The notes: generated from the sequence alone by a model not told the origin. Positions 24,138 to 36,052 are shown, counted from the first letter of the stretch. The stretch: 64,000 bases of DNA from Thiemannella venezuelensis (GCF_014203605.1 NZ_JACHJJ010000034.1:1-64000); one strand, 5' to 3'. A program made the numbers and translations.

Positions 24138-26806
24138 GCGTCCCCGGGGCCGCCTGAGTGCTTCGGGCGCCCCGGGACGCCGGCGGGCAGGGTGAAGGCG
24201 AAGCGGGCGCCGCCGCCCGGGTTGTCGGTGGCGGTGATGGTTCCGCCGTGGCGTTCGACGACCCGTTTGCAGATGGCCAGCCCCAGCCCGGTGCCGCTGT
24301 AGGCGGTGGCCACCCGGTGGAATCCGGTGAAGATGGCCTGGTGCTCGCCCGGCGGGATGCCGATGCCCCGGTCGGCGATCTCGACGCGGATCCGCCCGTC
24401 GCCGGTCGGCGCGGCGGTGATGTCGACGTGGGCGGCGCGGCCGGGCGGGGTGTACTTGATCGCGTTGCCGATCAGGTTGTCGAGCAGCTGGCGGATCAGC
24501 GGCAGGTCGGCGCATACGGCCGGGAGCGGCCCGATGTACACCTGCGAGGCGGACATCGAGGGGTCGGCGGCGGCCGCGGTCAGGTGCTCGTCCACGACTT
24601 CACGCACCAGCTTGTTCAGGCCGACGGTGACGGGGGTCAAGGTCGCGTCGCGGGCGGTGGCGTACGCCAGCAGGTCGTCGATCAGCCGGCTCATGCGTTT
24701 GGTGGCGGCCAGGGCCCGGTCCAGGTGGCGCACGTTCTCCTCCTGGCCCGCCTGGTCGGACAGGTTCTCGTGGACCAGGTCGGTGAAGCCGCGCACCGCC
24801 GACAGCGGCCGTTTGAGGTCGTGGGCGACGACGCCGGCGAACGCGGTCAGCTCGGCTTCGCGCTCGCGAAGCGCGGTGATGGTGAATGAGGAGACGACCC
24901 CGCCGGTGATGTGGCCGTCGGGGTGCCGGAGCGGCCGGGCGTGCAGCATGATGACCCGCTCGACGCCGTCCGGGCCGGTCACGACGGCCTCCAGGTCGTC
25001 GACGCGCTCGCCGCGCAGGGCGCGGGCCATGGGGGCCTCCTCCACCGGGATCGGCGTGCCGTCGGGGTAGGTCATGCGGAGCTGCAGGGTGGCCTCACCG
25101 ATCGTCAGCGGCTTGCCGTCGTACGGGAGGGCGGCGCGGGCGATGCGGTTGGCGTGGACGAGCGCTCCGTCGGTGTCGCAGGTGATGACGCTGACGTTGA
25201 TGGCGTCCAGGAGCTGGGTCAGGTAGGCCTTCTGCGCGGCCAGCTCGTCGCGGGCGGCGCGCAGGTCGGCCTGGTCGGCCTCGTGGCGGGCCAGCTCGTC
25301 CTGCAGGGCGACGGCGGCTTCGGCGAGCCTGGCGTCGGCGCGGGCCCGGGCGGTGACGTCGTGGAAGACGGCCACCGCGCCCGGCTGCCCGGCGGCCAGG
25401 TCCAGCGGCCTGGCCGACACCGAGATGATCACCCCGTCGGGCCGGGCGGCGTTGCGGATCATCATCGGTACCTGCTCGACGTGTTCACCGGCCAGGGCGC
25501 GCACCAGTGGCAGCCGCCCTGTGGGGAACGGCGCGGCGCCGTCGGGGGTGAAGATGCCGTAGTGACTCTGCCAGGAGCTGATCCTGTCGCTGTCGGGCTC
25601 GATGCCCAGCAGGGTCTTGGCGGCCGGGTTGTGCAGCAGGAAGGCTCCGTGCTCGTCGACGACGCCGACGCCTTCGCCGACGCTGTCCAGGACCGCTGAG
25701 AGCAGGGTGGCCCGGCGGCGCGCGGATTCCTCGGCGGCGCTCAGTTCGGCGGTGGCCTCCGCCACCCGGGCACGGGCCCGGCCGCCGGTCAGCGTGAGGA
25801 TCGACACGGCCAGCAGCGCGCTCAGCGCGATCCCCGAGCCGGCCACCGCCGCGGGCAGGACGCCGCCCGCTCCGGGCGGCCGGGCGCCGACGACGTCCAG
25901 GTCCAGGATCCACTGGCGCTGGGCGACGCGGACCTGGCCGGTGCGGTGGAGAGGGCGCCGCCCGGCGGCGGCCCGTAGCGTGGCCACCGTCACGTCGGTG
26001 CCGTCGCTGTGATGGGCGCGGAGCCGTACGTCGGCGGCGTCCCGGGTGAGGCGGTGCAGGGTGGCGCCGACGAAGTCCTGGCCGCGCAGGCCCATCAGCA
26101 TCCAGCCGCGGAACGGCCGCGGAGTTCCCGCGGCCGGGGCCGGCCCGTAGACGGGGGCGGTCAGCACGAACGACAGCTGCCGCTGCCGGACCGGCAGATG
26201 CGCGTCGCGGATCAGCCGGTAGGGGTCGGAGACGGTGACCTGGCCGCTGCGCCGGGCCTCGACCAGGGCCTGGGCCGGAGCCGGGGCGCGGGTCAGGTCG
26301 ATGCCGATCGCCGGGGTGGTGACTCCGTCCAGGGAGTGGCTGAAGACGGAGAAGATGTGCTCGTGCTCGTGCTCGTGCCGGGTGTCGGCGGTGTCGAGCA
26401 CCAGGTCCGGCACACCGCGGCCGCGCCAGAGCTCCTGTACGCGGGGGATCTGCTCGTCGGTGGCCGGCACCATGAACGCGATCGAGGTGGCGCCGGCCAG
26501 GCGCATCTGCTCCAGCGGCCGCACGGTCCGGGTGAACCCGGCATGCGTCAGCGCGTCCGCCGCCCCGGCCGCCGCGGCCACCACACGCAGCGTGTCGACG
26601 TAGCGGGTGGTCTCGGCGGCCACCGCCTCGCGCACCAGGTCCATCCGCCGGTCGGCGGCTTCGTCGGCGGCGTGCTGCTGCGCGGTCCGCAGCGCGGCGC
26701 CGGCCCCGGCCGACAGCCCCGCTCCCACCACCGCGACCAGCGATGCCACCAGGACCGTCAACGCGCCGGCGGACCGGGCCGCACGCCCGAACCGATGTCT
26801 GATCAT
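24125..26806 (-). CDS. CHASE-PAS sensor histidine kinase
   Basis: This membrane histidine kinase of about 893 residues has an N-terminal membrane helix, an extracellular CHASE-like sensor domain (about 60-290, with TSIAFMVPAT and RPFRGWMLMGLRGQDFVGAT), a second helix near 320-345, two or three PAS domains (LLSAVLDSVGEGVGVVDEHG; YLTQLLDAINVSVITCDTDG), then HisKA with H662 in VVAHDLKRPLSAV and a HATPase with DRGIGIPPGEH and GTGLGLAICK. No receiver domain or partner regulator lies nearby. ATG 26806 has GTGGGAAG upstream; ATG 26827 is an alternative. Signal is unknown. Confidence 0.8.
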   Translation of the reverse strand: MIRHRFGRAARSAGALTVLVASLVAVVGAGLSAGAGAALRTAQQHAADEAADRRMDLVREAVAAETTRYVDTLRVVAAAAGAADALTHAGFTRTVRPLEQMRLAGATSIAFMVPATDEQIPRVQELWRGRGVPDLVLDTADTRHEHEHEHIFSVFSHSLDGVTTPAIGIDLTRAPAPAQALVEARRSGQVTVSDPYRLIRDAHLPVRQRQLSFVLTAPVYGPAPAAGTPRPFRGWMLMGLRGQDFVGATLHRLTRDAADVRLRAHHSDGTDVTVATLRAAAGRRPLHRTGQVRVAQRQWILDLDVVGARPPGAGGVLPAAVAGSGIALSALLAVSILTLTGGRARARVAEATAELSAAEESARRRATLLSAVLDSVGEGVGVVDEHGAFLLHNPAAKTLLGIEPDSDRISSWQSHYGIFTPDGAAPFPTGRLPLVRALAGEHVEQVPMMIRNAARPDGVIISVSARPLDLAAGQPGAVAVFHDVTARARADARLAEAAVALQDELARHEADQADLRAARDELAAQKAYLTQLLDAINVSVITCDTDGALVHANRIARAALPYDGKPLTIGEATLQLRMTYPDGTPIPVEEAPMARALRGERVDDLEAVVTGPDGVERVIMLHARPLRHPDGHITGGVVSSFTITALREREAELTAFAGVVAHDLKRPLSAVRGFTDLVHENLSDQAGQEENVRHLDRALAATKRMSRLIDDLLAYATARDATLTPVTVGLNKLVREVVDEHLTAAAADPSMSASQVYIGPLPAVCADLPLIRQLLDNLIGNAIKYTPPGRAAHVDITAAPTGDGRIRVEIADRGIGIPPGEHQAIFTGFHRVATAYSGTGLGLAICKRVVERHGGTITATDNPGGGARFAFTLPAGVPGRPKHSGGPGDAQAK

Positions 26807-26894
26807 GCTTCCCACGATTCTCACCATCGGCAGGCTGCGGCCGGAGTTGACGGCGCCGTGCCGACCTGCTCGGCGCGCCGTCTCCCGGCCGGGT

Positions 26895-27233
26895 TCACAG
26901 GCCCGCCCAGGCGGTGCCTTCCAGCAGCTCGCGCAGTTGAGCGGCACGTTTGTGGATCACGGCCAGCAGCTGCTCGTGCAGGCTGGCCGGCAGCGGCAGA
27001 TCCAGCAGGTTCTCACTGGCCGCGTAGATGGCCGCGATCGCGTTGCGCAACTCCGCCGAGATGTCCGCGCGCTGGTGCTCGTCCAGCCGCCACCACGATT
27101 CCAAGCCGGCGCAGCACGGCACCGGCGTGCCCGAACCGGCCGGCGGGCACGCGCGGCAGTGCTGGATCCGGCCGTCGACGGCCATGGTCTCGGCGGGATC
27201 GTCCTGCTCCGCTCGGTGGTCGGGTACGTCCAT
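26895..27233 (-). CDS. Small hypothetical protein with Cys motif
   Basis: This 112-residue protein is of unknown function. The N-terminal third carries a Cys/His-containing stretch (RIQHCRACPPAGSGTPVPCC) that could bind a metal; the rest is helical (DISAELRNAIAAIYAASENL). ATG 27233 is preceded by AAGGA at good distance. It lies 88 bases upstream of the kinase gene in the same direction and may be cotranscribed with it. A longer frame to 27407 is possible but Arg/Pro/Gln-rich. Confidence 0.55.
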   Translation of the reverse strand: MDVPDHRAEQDDPAETMAVDGRIQHCRACPPAGSGTPVPCCAGLESWWRLDEHQRADISAELRNAIAAIYAASENLLDLPLPASLHEQLLAVIHKRAAQLRELLEGTAWAGL

Positions 27234-27550
27234 AGCGCGTCCTTGCGAAAGGTTCCCCGGTAGCCGCGGCGGCCGCTGTTCCGGCTGTCGCGACTCCCGC
27301 TGCCACGGGTCTGCCTGTCGGCGCTCCCGCACCGGTTGCATCGGCGTTCCGGTACTGCAGTTGAGCAAATCCCTCCCGGGGCCGTACGGTGCCGCGGGCG
27401 TGCTCACCGGGCCCGCGGCGGACGCGGCCGGCGCCGCGTCCGCGCGGGTGGACGCGGCCGGCGCGGGGCGGTGTCAGCCGTCGCGCCCGGCACCGCGATC
27501 GGGTGCGCTCATGTCCCCCGTCCCGGGCGCGCCGTCGGCGAGCCCGTAGC
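27234..27550. other. Intergenic stretch with terminator hairpin
   Basis: No gene is supported here. It contains the likely terminator of the ROK kinase gene at 27418-27443 and short GC-rich repeats (GGACGCGGCCGGCG occurs twice, at about 27420 and 27450). Confidence 0.5.
27418..27443 (-). terminator. Hairpin downstream of the ROK kinase gene
   Basis: GCGGACGCGGC (27418-27428) pairs perfectly with GCCGCGTCCGC (27433-27443) over a four-base CGGC loop, 108 bases past the stop at 27551. Confidence 0.5.
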
Positions 27551-28465
27551 TCAGGTGCACGACGCCCTTCGGGCCGGCACCGGCAGGACGAGGGCCGCGG
27601 CGCCGAGGAGCCCGGCATCGCGCCCCAGGCGTGTCGGTTCCACGCGCAGGCGGCGCAGGTAGCCGAGTCCGGCGTCCCTGGCGACCGCCTGCCTGAGCGG
27701 GTCGAACAGGATCGGGCCCGCGGCGGCCACGCCTCCTCCGATGACGACGTGGTCGAGGTCGAACAGCGCCGCCGTGGTGAGGATCGCGGTCGCGAGTGCG
27801 TCGGCGGCGCGCTGGAAGGCGCGGCGCGCCAGGGGGTCTCCCCCGGCCGCCGCGGCGGCGAGCGCTTCGGCGTCCTCTCCGGTCCAGCCGTTGTCCCGGG
27901 CCCAGCCGACCATGCCGGGACCGCTGGCGAAGGTCTCCGTGCACCCCGTCGCGCCGCACGCGCAGGCGGGCCCGTGCGGATCGACGGTGATGTGCCCGAT
28001 GTGCCCGGCGTTCCCGGTCGGTCCCAGGTACGGCGTGCCGTCGAGGACCAGCCCGCCGCCGACACCGGTGGAGACCACCATGCCCAGCATGGTTCGGGGG
28101 CGGGCGGTGCCGCGCCACCATTCGCCCAGGGCCATGCACTGGGCGTCGCCCGCGAGCCGCACCGGGCGGCCGGGGAGCAGCCGCTCCAGGAACCCGACCA
28201 GAGGGAAGTCGCGCCAGCCGGGGATGTTCACCGGGCTGACCGTCCCCGCCTGCAGGTCGAGCGGGCCCGCCGAGCCCACTCCGACCGCCTCGATGCGGCC
28301 GGCGGGCACGCGGCCGGTGATCTCCGCGATCACTTCCGACAGCCTGTCCTCAGGGCAGGAGGCGCCGCGCAGCGGCAGTTCGCAGCGGGCCAGCATCTCG
28401 CCGTCGGCGCCGACCGCCGCCGCGGCGAACTTGGTCCCGCCGACGTCCACCGCCAGAGCGGTCAT
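27551..28465 (-). CDS. ROK-family sugar kinase (glucokinase-like)
   Basis: This 304-residue protein has the ATP-binding motif LAVDVGGTKFAAA at the N-terminus, the ROK signature GNAGHIGHITVDPHG, and the zinc-binding CACGATGC cluster, all hallmarks of ROK kinases; there is no helix-turn-helix domain. It likely phosphorylates glucose or another hexose in the cytosol. ATG 28465 is preceded by GAGG; eight extra codons upstream are possible. It stands alone; the long leader carries direct repeats that may bind a regulator. Confidence 0.85.
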   Translation of the reverse strand: MTALAVDVGGTKFAAAAVGADGEMLARCELPLRGASCPEDRLSEVIAEITGRVPAGRIEAVGVGSAGPLDLQAGTVSPVNIPGWRDFPLVGFLERLLPGRPVRLAGDAQCMALGEWWRGTARPRTMLGMVVSTGVGGGLVLDGTPYLGPTGNAGHIGHITVDPHGPACACGATGCTETFASGPGMVGWARDNGWTGEDAEALAAAAAGGDPLARRAFQRAADALATAILTTAALFDLDHVVIGGGVAAAGPILFDPLRQAVARDAGLGYLRRLRVEPTRLGRDAGLLGAAALVLPVPARRASCT

Positions 28466-29017
28466 CGCCGTGCCTCGGCCGCGCACGCGCGGGCCGGCAG
28501 ACCGGTGGCGGCCGCCGTGGCCGTGAGACGCCCGTTCACACGTCCTCCTGGTGTCGGGGGCAGGATCACTGGACGCATGGACGCAGGATCACTGGTCGCA
28601 CGATGCGACTTAACCGGATAAGAAAGCCACATACAAGCAGTCGATGGCAACGTTGTCAACGATGCTTCGGCCGCGGCATCGGCTCGGTGATTCCCGGCGT
28701 TCCTCCGGTCGCCTCCGGAGAGTGAATCCGGCTTTCCTCCCAGGGGAAACCAGCCGCACGACCGCGCCGCCGACACGGCAGGACCGGAGTCGCACGTCCG
28801 CGAAGTAACTGGTTAAGCCAGGAGTCCGGCCGAACGACCGGCGACCGCGGACGCCGTGCCACCCCGCGTCCCGCCGCGCCACCCCGCGTCCCGCCGCACC
28901 CCCGCTGTGCCTCACCCCCCGCTGCGCCGCGACGGAACGGAGCTCACCGGCACGACACTAAACTGGCATTGTTCGTTATCTTGTATCGTTCGTGTTTATG
29001 ACGTTAGGTTTGACGCC
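28466..29017. other. Intergenic region between ROK kinase and furA with several repeats
   Basis: No gene is supported. Visible elements: direct repeat GCAGGATCACTGG at 28560-28572 and 28583-28595; palindrome TCGCA-CGA-TGCGA at 28596-28608; CTTAACCGG near 28609 and its near inverse CTGGTTAAG near 28807; a 20-base tandem repeat (GCCACCCCGCGTCCCGCCGC) around 28858-28898; and an A/T-rich tract from about 28966 to 29012 that is the probable furA promoter and operator. Confidence 0.5.
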
Positions 29018-31721
<2,704 letters not shown>

Positions 31722-31727
31722 GCGGGA

Positions 31728-31760
31728 GTCCGGGCCGGCCCGCGCGGGACCGGCCCGGAC
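31728..31760 (+). terminator. Terminator after katG
   Basis: GTCCGGGCCGG (31728-31738) pairs perfectly with CCGGCCCGGAC (31750-31760), six bases past the katG stop. It also abuts the end of the truncated siderophore-interacting gene on the other strand. Confidence 0.75.
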
Positions 31761-31766
31761 CCGGCC

Positions 31767-31919
31767 TCACCCGCCCGCCGGTAACCGCAGAACGCGATCT
31801 TCCCCGAGCGTGACGCGCATGAAGTCGGGAGAGATGCGCTCGCTCCGCAGCACGCGCAGGGTGAGCGGTTCGGAGACGGCGGGTTTGACGCGGAGCGCGG
31901 TCATGCCGGTCTCCGCCAT
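31767..31919 (-). pseudogene. Truncated siderophore-interacting protein (N-terminal 50 codons)
   Basis: MAETGMTALRVKPAVSEPLT, then LRVLRSERISPDFMRVTLGE, matches the first beta-strands of the FAD-binding domain of SIP/ViuB ferric-siderophore reductases. It then breaks off into DRVLRLPAGG and a stop, against a usual length of roughly 250-300 residues. It lies downstream of the siderophore ABC transporter, where a SIP gene is expected, so a deletion probably removed its 3' part next to katG. Confidence 0.6.
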
Positions 31920-31993
31920 GGCACCCTCGCCGATCTTGTTAGCAAGGCCGGCCTTGGCGGCTGCCCCGATCATGCCGGGTCCCGGTCCGCCGG

Positions 31994-34069
31994 TCAGCGG
32001 TCCGCCTGCGCGCGCGAGCGCCACAGCAGCCAGACGAAGTACGGCGTGCCGAGCAGGGCGGTGACGATCCCCGCGGGCACCTGCGCCGGGGCGATGACGG
32101 TGCGTCCCAGCGTGTCGGCCAGGCTCACCAGCAGGGCGCCGAGGAGCACCGCCACGGGAAGGACGCGGGCGTGACCCGCCCCGACCAGGGCACGGGCGGC
32201 GTGCGGGGCGATCAGGCCCACGAACCCGACCACGCCCACGGCGGAGACCGCGGTGGCGGTCAGCAGGACCGAGCCGCCCAGGGCGGCCAGCCGTACCGGC
32301 TCCAGGGGGACGCCGAGGATGCGGGGGGTGTCCTCGTCCAGGGCGAGCAGGTCGAGGTCGCGACGGAGCCAGACGATCAGCGGGACCACCAGGACCAGGG
32401 CCAGCGCGACCGGGACGAGCTGGACGGGGAGGCGGCCGTAGGTGGAGCCGGACAGCCAGGTCAGGGCCATGGCGGTGTTCCACGGGTCGGCCTTCACGAT
32501 GATCATCACGGTGATGGCGGTGCACGCCGCCTGAACGCCGACGCCGATCAGCACCAGGCGGTCGGAGCTCAGCCCGCCTCGCCACGACAGCAGGTACACC
32601 ACGGCGGCGGCGACCAGCGCTCCGGTCATGGCCGCCGCGGACATCGGCCAGATCCCGGCGAGCGGCACGAGGACCAGCAGCGAGATCGCGCCCACGCCCG
32701 CACCGGCGGTGACGCCGAGCACGCCGGGCTCGGCCAGCGGGTTGCGGCACACGGCCTGGACGGCCGTGCCCGCGGCGGCCAGCGCGGCGCCGGCGAGCAC
32801 CGCGGCGAGGACCCGGGGATAGCGCTGGTCCAGCACGAAGGTGAGGCCGCGGCCGGTCCGCCCGTTCAGCCAGTTGACCAGGTCGCCGCCCAGGACCCAG
32901 GTGTCGCCGCCGAGCATGCCGAGGAAGACCGCTCCGGCGAGCAGGACCGCGCAGGCCGCCGCCACGGTCAGGAAGGCCGCGCGCGAGCGGGCCGCGACGC
33001 GCACGATCGGCGGCTGGCGGGTCGGTCCGGCGTCCCGGTAGCGGCGGGCCAGCCACACCATCACCACGGCGCCCAGCAGCGTGGTCACCACGCCGGGCGG
33101 CACGTCCACGCCCGCCTGCCCGCCGAAGACGGCGCGCAGCGCGATGTCGGAGGCCAGGACGACGAGCACGCCGACGAGGCCCGTCAGCGGCAGCGTCGTC
33201 CGGTGGCCGTGCACGCCCGGGAGCAGTCTGACGATCACCGGCGCGCACAGGCCGACGAACCCGACGGGGCCCGCGACGGTCACCGCGGCGGCGGCCAGCA
33301 CGACGGACAGGAGTGTGGCCCACAGGCGCAGCCGCCTGACGTTGACGCCGAGCACCGTGGCGGTGTCGTCGCCCAGGCCGAGGATGTCGAGCCTCGGCCC
33401 GGCCAGTACGGCGGCGGCCAGGGCCGCCAGGATCAGCGGCCCCATCTGCGTGACGGCTTCCAGGTCGCTCTGCACGAGCGAGCCGCTGCCCCAGGCGAAC
33501 AGGCCGGTGGTCTCCTCCTCGAAGAGGATCATCACCAGGTTGGTGAGCGAGTGGAGCGCCAGCGCGGTCGCCGAGCCCGCAAGGATCAGCCGGGTGGTGC
33601 CGGTCCGGCCGCCCGCGGCCAGCGCCATCACGAGGGCGGCCGCCGCCAGCCCGCCCAGCAGGGCGAGTATGCCCGACAGGGCCAGCGGCAGCGTCAGGCC
33701 GAAGGCGGCCGCCGCGGCGACCGCGAAATAGGCGCCGGAGCTGACCGCCAGCGTGTCGGGCGAGGCCATGGGGTTGCGGGAGACGGACTGCAGCAGCGCG
33801 CCGGCCACGCCCAGGGCGACGCCGACGGTGACACCGGCCAGCAACCGAGGCAGCCTGGAGGCCACCAGGATCCGGGCGGCCTCGCTCTCGCCGTCGCCGA
33901 ACGGCAGGCGGAGCAGGTCGAGCGCGCCGATCGACGACGTGCCCTGCGTCATGTGGACCGCGGCGGCCAGGACGACCGCCGCCAGCGTCAGGAGGACCAC
34001 GCCGGCGCCGCCCAGCCGCCGCAGCGGTGTGGTGGCGGGCGCCGGCGGGGCCTGGACCGAGGTGCTCAA
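31994..34069 (-). CDS. Iron-siderophore ABC transporter permease, two FecCD domains fused (FhuB-like)
   Basis: This permease of about 691 residues contains two full FecCD-type halves in one chain, each with VGFVGL and a GxD/GN-type loop (SRNPMASPDTLAVSSGAYFA in the first, CRNPLAEPGVLGVTAGAGVG in the second), about 18-20 membrane helices in all. Most relatives split these into two genes. The best start is TTG 34069, which overlaps the binding-protein stop by four bases and has AAGG upstream; no ATG lies before the first helix. It imports ferric siderophore with the flanking ATPase and binding protein. Confidence 0.85.
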   Translation of the reverse strand: MSTSVQAPPAPATTPLRRLGGAGVVLLTLAAVVLAAAVHMTQGTSSIGALDLLRLPFGDGESEAARILVASRLPRLLAGVTVGVALGVAGALLQSVSRNPMASPDTLAVSSGAYFAVAAAAAFGLTLPLALSGILALLGGLAAAALVMALAAGGRTGTTRLILAGSATALALHSLTNLVMILFEEETTGLFAWGSGSLVQSDLEAVTQMGPLILAALAAAVLAGPRLDILGLGDDTATVLGVNVRRLRLWATLLSVVLAAAAVTVAGPVGFVGLCAPVIVRLLPGVHGHRTTLPLTGLVGVLVVLASDIALRAVFGGQAGVDVPPGVVTTLLGAVVMVWLARRYRDAGPTRQPPIVRVAARSRAAFLTVAAACAVLLAGAVFLGMLGGDTWVLGGDLVNWLNGRTGRGLTFVLDQRYPRVLAAVLAGAALAAAGTAVQAVCRNPLAEPGVLGVTAGAGVGAISLLVLVPLAGIWPMSAAAMTGALVAAAVVYLLSWRGGLSSDRLVLIGVGVQAACTAITVMIIVKADPWNTAMALTWLSGSTYGRLPVQLVPVALALVLVVPLIVWLRRDLDLLALDEDTPRILGVPLEPVRLAALGGSVLLTATAVSAVGVVGFVGLIAPHAARALVGAGHARVLPVAVLLGALLVSLADTLGRTVIAPAQVPAGIVTALLGTPYFVWLLWRSRAQADR

Positions 34070-35052
34070 CCGGTGTAGGCCTTCACGACGGCCTCGGCGT
34101 ACTGCTTGGACGACAGCGGACCACCGAAGGTCCAGATGCCGTCGGGCAGCTTGGTGACCTGGTTCTTCTCGACGAACGGCAGCTTCTTCCAGATGGCGTT
34201 GGAGGCCAGCCCGTCGGCGAAGACGTCGACGCCGTCGGAGGCGTTGTAGAAGAAGCGGGTGTCGGGGTCCTTCAGCGCGGTCAGGCCCTCGACGTCGGTG
34301 TTGCCCAGCCCCCACACCGGGTCCACCTCGCCCGTCCAGGCGTTGGTCAGCCCGAGCTGCGTGGCGACGTCGGAGACCAGCGCGCCCTTGCCGAACGGAC
34401 GAATGGAGATCTTGCTGCCGTCCTTCCAGCCGTCGGCCATGACGAACGGCTTGCCGGCGAAGCCCGCGGCGGCGAGCTTGGCTTTGCCGTCGGCCAGCGC
34501 GGCGTCCATGTCGGCCAGGAGCTTGTCGGCCTCTGCGGTCTTGCCCAGCGCGGTGGCGATCGTCTTGAGGTCCTTGCGCATCCGGCCCAGGTTGTCCTTC
34601 GCGTCGCTGCCGGTCATCACGATGACGGGGACGAACTTCTCCAGCTGCGACACCAGCGCGGAGTCGCGCTTGGCCTCCATGACGATCAGGTCCGGCTGGA
34701 GGGCGACGATGGAGTCGACGCTCGGCTCCTGACGGGTGCCGACGTCCTTGACCGAGGGGTCGAGCTTGGCCGCGGTCACCCAGGTGCCGTAACCCTTGAC
34801 GTCGGCCACTCCGACCGGCATGACGCCGAGGCCGACCACCATCTCGGCCTCGCCCCACTCCAGGGCGACCACCTTGACGGCGGGACGGTCGAGGGTGATC
34901 TGCTTGCCTCGGTCGTCGGTCACGGTGATGGGGGCGGCGGAGGCCGTACCGCCGGAAGCGGCCGGCGCCGGGGCGGCGGTCTCGGTGGTGCCGCAGGCGC
35001 CGAGCACGGCGATGGCGGCCACGGCCACGAGGGCGGTGCGCAGGGGGTTCAT
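34066..35052 (-). CDS. Iron-siderophore ABC transporter substrate-binding lipoprotein
   Basis: This 328-residue lipoprotein has lipobox VLGAC (Cys near residue 20), then a Peripla_BP_2 fold: ITVDDRGKQITLDRPAVKVV, ALQPDLIVMEAKRD, and a late SKQYAEAVVKAYTG. It captures ferric siderophores at the cell surface. It is 10 bases downstream of the ATPase gene and overlaps the permease start, within an operon headed by an iron box. Confidence 0.85.
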   Translation of the reverse strand: MNPLRTALVAVAAIAVLGACGTTETAAPAPAASGGTASAAPITVTDDRGKQITLDRPAVKVVALEWGEAEMVVGLGVMPVGVADVKGYGTWVTAAKLDPSVKDVGTRQEPSVDSIVALQPDLIVMEAKRDSALVSQLEKFVPVIVMTGSDAKDNLGRMRKDLKTIATALGKTAEADKLLADMDAALADGKAKLAAAGFAGKPFVMADGWKDGSKISIRPFGKGALVSDVATQLGLTNAWTGEVDPVWGLGNTDVEGLTALKDPDTRFFYNASDGVDVFADGLASNAIWKKLPFVEKNQVTKLPDGIWTFGGPLSSKQYAEAVVKAYTG

Positions 35053-35062
35053 GGTATTCCTG

Positions 35063-35881
35063 TCAGGTTGTTGCAGAGACGCTTCTGGTGTGCCGGCCGA
35101 TCGGCCGGGTGATCACCGTCCCCGTCCTCGGGTCGTGCGTGACCTCGATGCGGATGCCGTACACGTCGGTGAGCAGTTCCTCGGTGAGGACCTCGGCGGG
35201 CGGCCCGTCGGCCCGGACGCGGCCGCGGTGCAGCAGGACGACGTGGTCGGCCAGCTCGGCGGCCTGGTTCAGGTCGTGCAGGACGACGCCGACGGCCACG
35301 TCGTGCTCATCGGCCAGGTCGCGCACCAGTTCCAGCAGCTCGATCTGGTAGCGCAGGTCCAGGAAGGTGGTGGGCTCGTCCAGGAGCAGGACGCCGGTGT
35401 CCTGCGCCAGGCAGGTGGCCAGCCACACGCGCTGCAGTTCGCCGCCCGACAGCTCGTCCGCCGGGCGGTCGGCCATCTCCGTGACGCCGGTGAGCTCCAT
35501 CGCCCTGGCCACCGCGGCCTCGCCGTCGGGGTCGTCCGCCCGCCACCGGCTCCGGTAGGGGTGCCTGCCGTATCCGACCACATCCCGGACCCTGACTCCG
35601 GACGGCGTGGGACGGCTCTGGGCCAGCAGTGTGACCCGCTTGGCGAAGTCGCGGGCCGGCATGTCCAGGGCGGACGCGCCGTCGGCCAGCGTCACCGTGC
35701 CCGCCGTCGGCCTGTGGAGCCGGGCCAGCGCTCGCAGCAAGGTGGACTTGCCGCTGCCGTTCGGACCCACCAGGGCCGTCACGCATCCCTGCCTCAAGGT
35801 GAGGTGGCCGCTCTCGACGGCGGTGGCGCCATGGTAGCTGAGACGCAGGTCGGCTCCGCGCAGCGAGATCTTCTCGGTCAC
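35063..35881 (-). CDS. Iron-siderophore ABC transporter ATP-binding protein (FecE/FepC)
   Basis: This 272-residue ATPase has Walker A GPNGSGKS (39-46), signature LSGGELQR and LLLDEPTTFLDLRYQIELLE. The frame is open to ATG 35935, but that would put the iron box inside the coding region. GTG 35881 (TEKISLRGADLRLSY) lies six bases after the box and begins where the family begins, so it is preferred, with little or no leader. First gene of the siderophore uptake operon. Confidence 0.85.
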   Translation of the reverse strand: MTEKISLRGADLRLSYHGATAVESGHLTLRQGCVTALVGPNGSGKSTLLRALARLHRPTAGTVTLADGASALDMPARDFAKRVTLLAQSRPTPSGVRVRDVVGYGRHPYRSRWRADDPDGEAAVARAMELTGVTEMADRPADELSGGELQRVWLATCLAQDTGVLLLDEPTTFLDLRYQIELLELVRDLADEHDVAVGVVLHDLNQAAELADHVVLLHRGRVRADGPPAEVLTEELLTDVYGIRIEVTHDPRTGTVITRPIGRHTRSVSATT

Positions 35882-35886
35882 GGAGA

Positions 35887-35905
35887 TTAGGTTAGCCTTA
35901 CCTAG
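35887..35905 (-). promoter_or_regulatory. IdeR/DmdR-type iron box
   Basis: TTAGGTTAGCCTTACCTAG matches the actinobacterial iron-box consensus TTAGGTTAGSCTAACCTAA at 17 of 19 positions. It lies directly upstream of the siderophore transporter operon, so iron-dependent repression by an IdeR/DmdR protein is expected. Confidence 0.85.
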
Positions 35906-35984
35906 CTGAATGTCAACTTCGTCCCCTTTGATCATGATCCGCGAACCGGTGACACCTCCGTGACCGCATCGAGGCGTTCCGTAC

Positions 35985-36014
35985 GGCCGCCCGGACCGGA
36001 CGGCCCGGGCGGCC
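35985..36014. terminator. Hairpin between lipoprotein remnant and iron operon
   Basis: GGCCGCCCGG (35985-35994) pairs with CCGGGCGGCC (36005-36014) around a ten-base loop. It would terminate leftward transcription from the 36-38 kb genes before the iron operon promoter. Confidence 0.45.
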
Positions 36015-36052
36015 GGAGCCGGAAGGGACCTGCGGCCGCAGCGGCGAGGTGC

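Noticed and set aside
35882-35935. Upstream ATG start for the siderophore transporter ATPase
   Set aside because: The extra 18 codons are formed by the iron box and A/T-rich promoter sequence.
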